DNA of 64,000 bases from positions 1,098,344 to 1,162,343 of the forward strand of contig JNVV01000002.1 of NCBI GenBank assembly GCA_000733355.1, written 5' to 3'. Of this stretch, positions 31,437-42,643 are shown piece after piece; position 1 is the first letter of the stretch, and every line of letters starts with the position of its first letter. The notes beneath the pieces were generated by a model. It did no database searches. It saw only the letters and a list, made by a program, of their open reading frames with translations, and had not been told where the DNA came from. This stretch comes from Falciphora oryzae (taxonomy: Eukaryota; Ascomycota; Sordariomycetes; Magnaporthales; Magnaporthaceae). The translations under genes were made by a program, and so were the position numbers.

Positions 31437-34400
31437 CTACGTCGACATCCTGGGGTGGTAGCCCGGTATGGTCCCCGATGCCGAGGACGCCGTTGGCGGC
31501 CTCTCTTCTGCGATATCGGGTATCTCTGACCTCCGCTGGCTCTTCCAAAAGTCCAGCGACTCCACGATATCCTCTCCTCTCTCGTCCTCGTATGCAAAAA
31601 TGATCTGTTTGTACGGTTAGGGCCATGATCAGTACCTGCGCCAGCGCGCGAGCGGCCCAAGAACAGGCTTACCTCGTGTGTGCTGCTGTGAAGCATCCGT
31701 ATGTTCTTGTGCGGCACAATGTGAACCGCCCCCGAGTCGATGTGCCGCAGCTCGATAAAGTTGGGCTCGAACGCAAGGATCCAAGGGTACGAGAGGGCAA
31801 AGCTCTGAGGTGTGCCCTCCCAGTCGATGCGCCACTCCGGCCTTGCACGCCACCCGTTTCGGTTGACAAAGAAGGAGAACTCCGAGTAGTTGAGCAGGAA
31901 CTCGCCGTTGAGCCGCTCGATGTGGATTGGTCGCACCACGCCTTCCTTCCGTGCCACAAAGTCGAGCGATGTGTCGGCCTGGTCTAGGAGTGACTGGGTC
32001 TCGAGCGTCTCGAGAGCCACCACCTCGAAGCCACGCGAGCAGGCCACGCACAGCTTGGACCGCAGAAAGTGTACAGAGTACGACTCGGTCGGGATGTAGA
32101 ATTCCTTGAACGGCTTCAGCTCGTCCTGCCCGGCGTTGAACATCTTGCCCAGCCCCTTCTGCTTGCGAGTCTTGGATATCGCATCGTTGGGCTCGTACAC
32201 CTTGATGGTCGTCGAGAGCGCCGTCGGCTTGACGCAGCACACGAGGTGCCGCCCCAGGCAGATGCCCACTCTGAAGAAGTGGCACGAGCTCTGGATCTTC
32301 TTGCCCTTCTTGGACGACGCTGGCTCCAGCGGGTCCAGCGCCGACAGTGGGAAGCTGTACAGCGTCTTGCTGGTCAGAACCAGAAGCAGCTGGTACTCCT
32401 CGAGCACGTCGAGCTGCGTGACGTTGGTTGTGTTGATGACCTGCTTCGGGTTCGATTCCCTCGATTTTCGGTCCGACACGTAGATTCCCGTGTCCGTGCC
32501 GTACACCAATTTCCGTCCGCCGTCTGCAATGCCAAGTTTGTCAGTATACATACGTCCACGCATGCATGTATGTCAAGGCGCCTCTCGATATGGCATGTTT
32601 TACTCACCAAACGGCACAACACAGTTGACCTTGTTGGACGGGCCAAAAAATCCTGACGAGATGGTGGTCATGTTCAGGAAGTCGGCCCGAGCCCTGAGCC
32701 GCTGTTGCGCGGCGTCGATGAACTCAAGCCACTTCTGCCGAGCCACTTGGTTCTGGGCATAAAGCGTTTGCTCGTAACCCGCCTTGCCCAGATGCCGGAA
32801 TGTGATCGGCCATCCTTCGCCCTTTTTTGCGTCCGACGTGGCTGCCCGTAGCGGGAGCAGGCTGGACGACGTCCGCCTGACCTGGGTCCCGTGAGGGATG
32901 ACCTCCTCCATCTCCTTGATGGAGAGAAGCTCGAGAGGGATCGGCTGCATAGGCAAAGGTCTGTTAGTCGCTTCACACGAGGGTATATAAAGTGTGTTAT
33001 GGGGATGCCATGTGGCGGGAACGGGGCCCAACAGACCCTGCGGTACGCCTTGGTCTCTTCGGTCCTCCCAACCTGCTTTGTGCGGGCGAGGAGCACGGCG
33101 TGATCGAATAGGAAGGCGGTGATGTCGGCATTTTCTGTCGCCGTCTTCTTCAGCTGCGTCTTGAATACAAGCTCGCGGCCCTCCTCGGTGAGCCGCAGGT
33201 CCACCCTCTCGTTCGGCCGGAATTTGAGGTTCTCACTGAGGCGCCTGAGGTTGAACCTGTTCTCGGCCTTGCCCGACTCTGCATTGACCCGTGTCAGAAG
33301 GTCTCGGATGAGGGTCAAAACCTTGGGAATGTCCTCCTTGTCCGGGTTATCAGCCTCAGTGTATTTGAGCACGTTCTCAAGCAGCAGTGGGTACCGCGCC
33401 AGGCGCGTGGTCGGTTTGGTCAGATAACCGTTGAGCTCGAGCTTGCGCGACTCCTTGCGCCTCTCGATCTCGTCTACAAACCGAGAGAACTGTTGGTTTG
33501 TTGACCTCTCGTTCTCGAATTCGAATTTGGCCTCGAGCTGCTTGGCGCCGTAGAGGATGAAGGGCTCGAACTGAGGGACAAACTCGCGGAAGATGTCGCC
33601 CACGTTGTGCACAACCGGGTTCTTCTGCTGCCGGTCCGTGAGGGCCTTTGCGAAGCGCGAGCTGACGCTGTGGATGGCCGGGTGGTCGATGATGTTGCTG
33701 AAAATGTTGCGCACCACCCGGTCCTTGCGGCTCTGCGGGATGGGCGAGTTCCTAGACCGCAGCGGGTTGATCCAGAAGTCGCGCAAATACTCGAGATCCT
33801 TGACGAAGTCCCTCTCGGTGTAGCAGATCTCTGAGATGACTTCCTGCCGCTTCTTCTCCCTGTCGCCGACACTGTCGGCAATCTCCTTTGGCACTGTGTT
33901 GATCCAGAGCTTCTGCTCGTCCGTCTGGTCGACATCATCCTCGTGCACGGCAGGGCCCTCGTCCCTGAGGCCAGGGCCCAGCCTCAGGTTCAGCCTGGAT
34001 ACCTGCTCGAGCCGGCGGGGGCACGCTATGCTGTAGCAAAGCTGGTCGCGGGTACAGGTTGGCGAGTAGCATTCCGACAGGAGCACGAAGACACCATCGA
34101 CCCCTGGCTTCTCCTCCTCTTCCTCGGTCATGGTCTCCTTGAATTGGTACATTTCCGTGTTGGAGTCCCGCAACCTGTGCTCGTATGTGACGTCGTGGAA
34201 GAACTTTTGTGCGTCGAGGGCGCGGCCGAGTAGCAGGGCCAGGTTGCGGTCGGTAGTGCGGATAATATACGAGAGGACATCGACAGCGTCGGCGCCGGTG
34301 AAGGCGTTCTTGTATGTGAGACCGTTCTTGGTCTTGTCGCCGACGATGATCTTCTGGCGGAAGCATTCGGCGACCCGCGACAGCAGCGCAGGATAAACCA

Positions 34401-35532
34401 GCGGCGGGCGGATCCTAGCCGTCGAGGGCCGCTCGCCATCGGTGGATCGAGCCACGGAGGAGCGATTGACGAGGGTGCTGGTGTCCGAGGACTCGGTCGG
34501 GGCGATGGATGGGGCGGCGGTCGACGCCATCGACATGGTCCTCTGCTGGCCGTCATTGGTGCTGGTGGAAGAAACCATGCTGGTTGTCCTCGTCTGCGAC
34601 CCCGGTGCAGCCGAGTAGCCGTTCGAAAAGCCGTTGGAAATGGGCAGCTCGGGAAGCTGAGGAGCGGTGCCAGGCACCCTACGGTTCGGGATTACGCGGC
34701 CGCTCATGGTCTGGTGTGCGTCCCTCTCGTGTGACGGATAGCCGCCCGTCATGGACATGGCGCGGTCGTCATGTCGGTCTGGAACGACGCGGCCCTGCGC
34801 AGTCGTCCGGGCCGAGGGTCCAGGATTCGGCGGCTGGCCCGGAGGGCCCTGACGGAAGTTGTTATGGGGGCCTTGTTGATATGCACTCGGGGGCGGGTGA
34901 TAAACGGGCTGCCTCGGGGCACTCGCGAGGGACTGGGTTCGGTAGGGGTCCGAGTTCATGGCAGGGCCGGGCTGGCCGCCTCCCGGGTAGTATCCTCGCG
35001 GCGCTGGAGGCCGCATATTGCTGTAGCCGTCTCGGGGAGGCGGGGGCCGCGAGTCGAAACGAGGAGGCTGGCCGGGCGGGCCAGGATAGCGGCGCGCTTG
35101 TTGCTGTTGTTGGAGGTATTGGGCCTGGGGCGACGGAACCTGGTGGCCGGAGGACGGGGGCCGCTGCTGGGGGCCCGGATAGTAGCCGCCCTGCATGCCA
35201 CGGTCGTCCATTGGCCTGTTTCTGGGAGGATATGGCGGCTCGCCGTAGGGCCCGGTGCCCTGGGGGTGCCTCGGGGGTGGGGGACGCATGGAGCCTCCCA
35301 TAGTGTGGGTGCGGCCTTGCTGCTGCTGCTGATGCTGCATCATCAGCTCAGGCGGGGGCATCGACGACGATGTCATGGTGTGCGAGCGGCCGGGGCCGGG
35401 AGCAGCGCCGAAAATGTTATTGAAGGCGGTCTCCCGCTGGAAGTCGGACGAGTGGCCATAGTTTTGAGGCGGCGAGCGCTGTTCGGAGCGGCGTTGTTGT
35501 TGGCCCTGCTGCTGCTGCTGATAATCTGCCAT
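31437..35532 (-). CDS. ROM2: Rom2-type Rho guanine nucleotide exchange factor
   Basis: Four exons on the minus strand (33037-35532, 32608-32944, 31673-32523, 31437-31604) give 1283 residues. The start is the ATG at 35532; the frame continues upstream only to a GTG. A long Gln/Pro/Gly-rich disordered N-terminus (1 to about 370) precedes a DEP domain (about 377-464), a DH/RhoGEF domain (about 566-756, starting ISEICYTERDFVKDL), a PH domain (about 767-917) and a citron-homology domain (about 945-1235, from DGGRKLVYGTDTGIYVSD). This order is that of fungal Rom1/Rom2, which load GTP on Rho1 at the plasma membrane in the Pkc1 cell-wall-integrity pathway. Intron 1 has a less common GTCTGT donor; the protein join YRRPIPLELLS supports it. 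Confidence 0.92.
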
Positions 35533-36936
35533 GTTGCCGTCGACCACTGCGATGGTGCCAAAGTCATTACCAGCTGCTCGAACGCGGCTCGATGATGGGG
35601 AGATGGGTTTGCCGACGACGACGGCCGAGGGCGTGGGCAGAGTTGGCGGGTGTCGGTGCGTTCAGGTGTTCGCGGCGAGCCACAAAGGCTAAAAAAAAAA
35701 AAAAGCACTCACCACCCAGAGCAGAGCCACCAACAACAACGGCAAGATAAGAAATGCTGGCAGAATTGGTGCCTCCTGTCATGCAGCGGTGGACCTGCCT
35801 AGGCCGTGGTCATTTGAGCCGCCAGTGTCGGGCGGATATGCAAAATAAATCAAACGCCCCCAGAACGAAAATATATCAAGTATAAAAATGCGAGACGGGA
35901 GAGACGGAGAAAAGGAAAGGGGAAAAAATAATGAAGAGGAACCCCGAAAAGGCGTATGATTTGTGTGTGCGTGCGCGGCGCGGATCGAGACAACGTCAGT
36001 CGCTTTTTCCTCTGTTTTACTTCGATTTTCCCCTTCTATGCCTCCGACGTGCCGTTTGATTTTAATCTTGTATTTTCTCCTTTTCTTCCGTCTCCTCTTT
36101 CCCTCTCCCACAGAGGTGTCAAAGCAGACTTGGAGACTGTTTAGGTGTGACGTTATTTGCAGGATGATTCGATGTTTTGCTGGGGCTTTGGTCAAGGCCG
36201 TCGCTGGCTGGGGATTCTCGAGGTGTGCCCGCCCTAGAGGGACCAAAGTGGCGCCGTGAGATGTGCCGCTAGTGTCCCAGGAAGCCCACTGTCGTGCAGG
36301 CTGGGCTGGCCTCTGCACACTTCCGATGGACCCAACTTTCGAGCTGTTCCCCGACCACGGGTGTTTGTTGATGGTCTAGGCGGAAGACGTCTTCTTGCCT
36401 CTACATATATATCGCCGCCTTCATATTCCCTCCAATCTGCGTCTCCTGAGCAAATCTGCTCCCGGCCACCGAGTTTCGCAGCCTGGTTGGTGGTGGGGGG
36501 AATTGGTTCCATCCGTCGATGTCAGCCACACCGTCTTCTGTGCCGCCGGCAATTGGGGTGTTTCGATTCAAACACAAACGCGCAGCCGCACTGTAGTGGA
36601 AACCTCTCTGCCAACGCCGGGCGACCCCCAGGACATAAAGATGGGGGCTTACGAAGGATTATGAAATGAGCAAAAGCGCAAAGAGGGCAATAGCAGACGG
36701 ATACTCTGCCATGAGCCGAGCAGCTTTAGCCTCATTTGTGGCTGAACTTGCCAAGCGTTCACTCCGTACGGGTGACGAAAAGTCACCTGACCAGACAGGG
36801 GCTCGGCGGCGTGGGCCGCCATTGGAACACTCTCGTCGGAGCTCGCGACACTGTCGACGTCCACCATCGCCCAAAGCCGCGTGAGCAGCTCCCATACAGA
36901 GTCTTGCTGCGCAGAACCCCCATCGCAACCACCACC
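35533..36936. promoter_or_regulatory. divergent promoter region between the RhoGEF and VMA11 genes
   Basis: 1.4 kb separates the two starts. A TATA-like ACATATATATC at 36403-36413 faces VMA11. An A-run at 35690-35704 precedes the RhoGEF start on its strand. No gene is supported between them. Confidence 0.4.
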
Positions 36937-37832
36937 ATGTCGCTTCAACCAGACTCGGAGCTTGCGCCCAAATTTGCGCCCTTTGTCGGCATGGTGCGTT
37001 CCCCTGGCTCCCATTTGAACTCGCGAGTAAATGATCCGTGAGATGCTAACGTCGCTTCTTGCTATCCTAGGCCGGCATCGCGGCCGCGATGATCTTTGGA
37101 TGTGCGTGCATGCGGCTCACGACGGCCCTTTCGACTCTTTCGATGGCTCCGCAACCCCCGACTTGACATGCCAACCATGGCTACAGCGACGGACGCGAAT
37201 TGCTGACGAGGATTCTGAATGATCGAACTCTACAGGCGCCGGAGCAGCATACGGAACCGCAAAGTCGGGCATCGGCATCGCCGGCGTCGGCACATTCAGG
37301 CCAGACCTGATCATGAAGGTCAGGATTGCCTCCACAATGACCTCCCCTCCAGCCCTGACTGGTTTGCAAAGGAGGCTCGGCGGCTGACATTGTGCTTCGA
37401 ACAACACATAAACAGTGTCTGATTCCGGTCATCATGAGCGGTATCATCGCCGTCTACTCGCTCGTCGTGTCTGTCCTGATCGCGCAGGACCTTACGCCAC
37501 CAACCCAGGCCACATACTCGCTATACACTGGCTTCATGCACCTCGCCTGTGGACTCTCGGTCGGCTTCACTGGCCTCGCGGCCGGCTACTGCATCGGTAT
37601 TGTCGGCGACAAGGGCGTCAGGGCATACATGGAGCAGTCGAGGATCTTTGTCGGCATGGTCCTCATCCTGATTTTCGGCGAGGTCCTGGGACTCTACGGG
37701 TGAGCTTCCTGGTTACCTTTTCTCGGCCTTCCTGCCTGCAGGCCCGCACGCCCAGCTCGGACGACTAACGGAGATGCTTCGGGAATCAGACTTATCGTTG
37801 CCCTCATCCTCAACACCAAGTCCAAGGGCTAA
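36937..37832 (+). CDS. VMA11: V-type ATPase proteolipid subunit c'
   Basis: Five exons (36937-36993, 37071-37101, 37236-37318, 37416-37699, 37790-37832) give 165 residues, the normal length for this subunit. Four membrane helices are visible. The repeats [25 protein letters not shown] and the fourth helix with E146 (FGEVLGLYG), the proton-binding carboxylate, are intact. The N-terminus ([30 protein letters not shown]) and [14 protein letters not shown] match the fungal-specific c' (Vma11) rather than c (Vma3). It is part of the rotating Vo ring that acidifies vacuoles and endosomes. High intron density with a 31-nt second exon is as seen in other fungal proteolipid genes. Confidence 0.95.
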
Positions 37833-38836
37833 ATCCGCCCGCGACATCGAGTCCAACACAGACGCGGACACAGACAACGTTGCTACCAAAATGGGTATCT
37901 TGTCACCCTGGGGACAAGGGGGCGAATCGGAGGACGAGGGAGAGCCAAAGTCTCTGGAGACATGGAGGAGCGAAACTGTACAACTGTCGACCAAGCATGC
38001 GGCCCGGCGTTACTCGGAATATTCAGCTACCTATCTTCATACTTGTCGTGTAGATAGATGTTCACCCCCTTTTTGGTTTGGGTTCAACTGTGGTATATGT
38101 ACCTTTCTCACGCGCCAGTGTTGACCAACTTGCGAATCACGGACAATCCCCGGGATATTATACATCGCACGCCACCGGCTAGTTACCATCCGCGACCGAG
38201 ATGCGGTGATCCTGGCCGGCACAAGGTTTCCAGGGAGAACAACATGGGAGACATGCCGTTTAAAAGAGAAATATGGTTATTTGTATCCAGTAAACAACGC
38301 CGATATGTTGCTTCGCTATCATCAAACTACCTATGTCCCAACCTAGACATTCATATCAAGAACGGAGCTGGGCGACGGCTCGCCGGCCTCCATATCCACA
38401 TACTTGTTCCCTGGCCAAAACCCATGCAAACAAAAGGCTAATAGACAAAAATACCCTAATCCCAATGCCCTGAAAATGCGTATTCTATGAGGATTCCGCA
38501 AAGGAGTGACAAAGAAAGTAAAGACAGAGACAAAAGAGAAAGACGCCATTCGGCAATCAATGCACCCGTTAATCAAATGCGAATTAAGCATGTCAAATCC
38601 AGCTGCTGCCAGCCACGTTTTTTTTCGACCAAGAGACCGGGAGATATCCACAGGGGGCACTATGCAAGGCAGAAAGGAGCCCCGGCCAAGGTTCGATTCA
38701 GCGCATGCCCATGCGCCTCGCGACACCTCGCCGCCGGTTGCCCCCGTCCCAGGTTCTCATTTGCGCTGTGAGTGTCACCGAGAGACGTTAACAGAATGCC
38801 GGCTAACGAAGCGATTCGTCCTGCACACCGAAAGAG
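37833..38836. other. convergent 3' flanks
   Basis: The VMA11 transcript and the minus-strand gene ending near 38837 converge here. No further gene is supported. Confidence 0.4.
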
Positions 38837-39937
38837 TCATGGAAAGTCGAAAAGATTCCAGGCTGATCCATGCGAAACAGCGACTAGGATGATAAGGGAC
38901 GGGCGCGCAGATGAGACATGAAAAGCAGGCAATGTCCGCGAAAGAAAAGAAAAAGCACTGCACCAACTCACCTAGAAAAAGATCCCACCGCCTGTCCTCC
39001 ATCTGCAAGATCGAGTCCCCGTTCTCCCTCGCCAGCCTCTCGGCCCTAGCCTTGCGCGCGGCCTCCTCGCCGACCAGGTACGGATCCTCGAGCGGCCGGG
39101 GGCGCGGCCGCTGCTCGGCCTCGGCGTGCTCCAGCTCCACGAGCGCCGCGGCGGGGGACGGCCTGGCGCGGGCCGCGTAGCTGTCCGCGACTGCGGCCGC
39201 GGCCGAGTTCGCGGCAGCGGCGCTGGCGCGGCGGTGCGCCACGTTGCGGTAGTGGCGCGTCGCCGGGTTGTTGGAGCGCACGCTCGACGACCAGGGGGCC
39301 GGGATCCGGAACGCCGCCAGCTCGACCGCGGCCGGCCCCGCGGCGCCCAGGCCCATCATGCCCATCCCCATGCCCATGCCCATCCCCATCCCCATGCGGG
39401 GCGGCGCCGGGGGCACTGGGGGCAGGCCGATCGAGGGCGCCGAGTTGGAGTCGGCGGGGGCGAGGAGGCTGGTTGGGGAGGAGCCGTGCTGGTGCCTGCT
39501 GGAGGCCAGCGGCCGCTCGGGCGGCGAGTAGGGCGGGGTCGGCTCGTTGTGCGGGAGCGCCGAGTGGTAGGAGGGGACGTCTGAGACTGCATTTGTGAAG
39601 CTGTGTCAGGACCACATTACACGCTTCCAGGTGTCTGTCCCCATATAGGGCGCACGGATTCCATCCAAGAGGGGTGAGTGCTGTTGACGAACAGCAGCGC
39701 GGTGGGGGCGAGCGCAAGTACGGAGCAGCCGTCTCGATGGCTGAGCTTGTAATCAGGCCTCCATAAACGCCATGCCGCAAAACTCGAGAGGGATCGGGGG
39801 TTCCAGTCCCAGTCTCGCGCCTGCCGGGAAAGCCGGGATAGGTGCTGGGCTGACAGAGAGGTGGGAAACTAACCATAAGACGGAGCTGCTGAGCGGATAG
39901 AAGCGGTCTCAAAGTCTTCGGCACTCAGAACATCCAT
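38837..39937 (-). CDS. hypothetical Pro/Ala-rich protein with a Met-Gly repeat
   Basis: Exon 1 (39874-39937) joins exon 2 (38972-39586) across a 287-nt intron (39587-39873), long for this window. The junction reads SYVSDVPSYHSALP in frame. The last exon is less certain; an acceptor after 38883 gives a short tail ending at 38837 and 241 residues. Reading through the donor instead would end at 38775. The protein has a disordered start, a run of seven Met-Gly-type dipeptides (DNA at about 39357-39395), Ala-rich middle segments and a conserved-looking helix AARKARAERLARENGDSILQMEDRRWDLFL. Similar endings (EDRRWDFFL-like) occur in uncharacterised Sordariomycete proteins as far as I recall. No function is assigned. 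Confidence 0.6.
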
Positions 39938-42643
39938 GTTGCTCGAGACGACACGAGGGCCGCTCTGGTGCTGCTGAACGGCCGTGGGCATTATGGATAT
40001 GGCGGGATATACCTGTTACCGGTATATGCTATGCAGGCGGGGCTCGCGGAGAGAAAAAGGGGAACAAGGAAGTATATGTTGGGTGAAAGTCAAAGAGGCT
40101 TGTTATGGAACAGTTCTCTCCCGCAGCCCGACCATATCGGTCCTAAAAGACGACAGGTTGGGGGATGATGCGAAAAGAAATCGCAAGATTTGGCACTGAA
40201 GCCGAGTGGTTCGTTTTAGACGGCAGAGACGGCGCCAACGGGATCGGTTCGTGGCTGAGACTAGACTGTCAAAGACGAGGATGTTCTGCGTCACGCGTCG
40301 GTCCAAGACAGTCAAAGCCGACTAGACGTGTTTGTGGGTGCGCGTTCGTTTGAGTGTGTGTACGTAAAGGCGAGTGGCTGGATGCACCGTCAAACTACGC
40401 GGGAGCAGAGAGGGGAGTACAAAGGTGCGGGATCGCGAGAGCAGAGGATGCGGTGCGATGGCACACGTGCGCAACGGTGTCTTGGGTAGAGGGCGGCGCT
40501 TTTCTCAAACGGGCATGCGAGCACCAGACCAGCAACCGAGCTGGGCGGACAGGAGCGAGACGGGACCAAAAGTAGGTCGGGAGGGAGGGAGGGCGTTGGG
40601 AATGATTGGGCTGGGACGAATACGGCGCGCAACTGGACTGAGGACTCGATGGGCGGCCGCCACGACACATAAGTACCTGGCCGGTGAGGAGGCAGGGGAG
40701 GGCAGCCAGGTAGGTAGGGAGGTACTAGTATAGTTTCAAGGCTGGGCGTGCCGTTCCTGAGGTTAAAGTGTGTCCAGTAACCTGCGACATGGACGGGCGG
40801 ATGGAGCACGCCTGGCCTGGTCCTGCAGGTAAGCATGGCAGCACGAGATGTGTATCCAGAGGTACCCAGGCTCGTGTGTAGGTAGATATGATGCATACCA
40901 GCTGGCGGGCTCTCTAGCGAGCCTCAGGGCAGGCCGGGCCGGCCAGGGCAGGACTGGGCAGCCGAAAATCCATGATGCAGTGCGAGTCGAGGCTGGGGGC
41001 TATCATTTGCCCGTAGGGACCAGACCAGGCAGCCGGCCCGCGTGTACAGGTCTTGGTATGATGATGTGGATGTGCCGAATGGCCCGGAAATGGCGCCCTC
41101 GCTTTTTGGGCTGCATCCATGCACCACCCACCACCACATCATCGCTTTCCAAGTTGGTGCAGCAGCCGCAAACCCGAGCTTTCGGTTTTCCCAAGGCCCG
41201 CCGGCGCGGGGTTTAGCCGTGGGCTGCCCCCCGCCAAGCACAGCAGGTAAGCCTGTACGAGGGAGGGCCTGCACAGGTCTTGCAGACACAGCCACCCAAG
41301 CCGACGCTCAGCTCCACGCCGATAACGCGAGACGGGCCGGGTTGGTCGGCTACACAAGAGNNNNNNNNNNNNNNNNNNNNNNNNNNNNNNNAGGGGACGC
41401 CGCTCGTGCAGGAGATGGGGGGTCAAAAGAGGGGTCTTTCTGTGGTGGTGACGGTGTCCTTTGTATGTGACTTTCCCGGTTTGGCCGCATGTCCATCGGC
41501 TTTTTGTTCGACAACGGGACGAAGCTTGGCTTTTGGCATGATGAATATTTTGGCTCAGGAAAATGTCCAGTATTACAGAGTGTCCGATGTGGCTCATGGG
41601 TTTTCTAGCGCAACCGGACCTCACAAACCAAAAATTGGCGCTTGATCCAGCGGAAGAACCGGCCCCACATCGATCGGCTGGAAGCGCCTCAGCACAGAAC
41701 AGCCAAGAAACAGCCGGCCAACGGCTGCAAACGGAGAAACGCCCGCCTCCATGTGATATTTCCCACCGACCCGCCTAAATCGATTACCGCTCCTGCAACT
41801 CGGGTGACTGAAAAAGGAGAGGGGGGACGGTGAAATATCGGAAGCGCAGACACTAAGGCTAAGGGCTTGTTCCTCGCCCAACGCTGAGTGATGGACTAAA
41901 GGACCACTGCTCTGCTGGTAGCTTTGTTTTGCTTGCTGTCTCTCTGTCGTCTGTCTCTCGCCGACTTGAGACGAAAAGACAGGCATCTTCCCTGTTGGTT
42001 ATCGCTGTGGGTCTGCTCTCTTGACCAGTCTCCATTTCCCAACTTGCGTCATCGTTTTCGACTAGGCTCAGCTTGCGGGCACGCACCGCTTCTTTCAGGA
42101 GTCCCACAGACTCTTTGCAACCACTCGTCCAACAAGACACAGCCGAGGTGACACCTCTGTCCGGCGTTACTATGGGTCGATCCAAAAGCCGGGTCGGCCC
42201 AGTCAAGCTTTCCATCACCCAGACACTGCGAAATCCAGCTGGGGGCTCCGTTGTTTGACAAATTCAATCTGATCCACCAACTCCGCAGATCCAGCCCACT
42301 CGCTTGGTCAGATCACGGCGTTAGACTCTCACACGTCATGGGCGGGAAAAAAGGACGCAAAGTTCAGGGAAAGACAGTGCGCATTAAGTGAAAATCAACA
42401 TACGTCCGGACAAATCGAACAAGAAAGACTAATCAAAAGCTCAAGAAAGAAAATGAAAAGATACCGATTACAAAGGGGAAGAGAGAGTGAGAAAAAGGAG
42501 CCAAGGATGAAAAAAAAAAAAAAAAAAAAAAAAAGAAAAGGGAAATAAGTCGAGAAGAGACCACAGAAACTACGCCTTCGTGCGTCCTGCTCGCCTCGCC
42601 GACCACGCCAAAAAATCGCCCCAACTAACGGCCACATCTTTCC
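39938..42643. other. 2.7-kb gene-poor stretch
   Basis: No protein or RNA gene is supported. It includes a 31-N gap at 41361-41391 and an A24 run at about 42510-42534. The right end is the 3' flank of the minus-strand coiled-coil gene. Confidence 0.4.
41361..41391. other. assembly gap (31 N)
   Basis: A run of 31 N in non-coding sequence. Confidence 0.98.
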
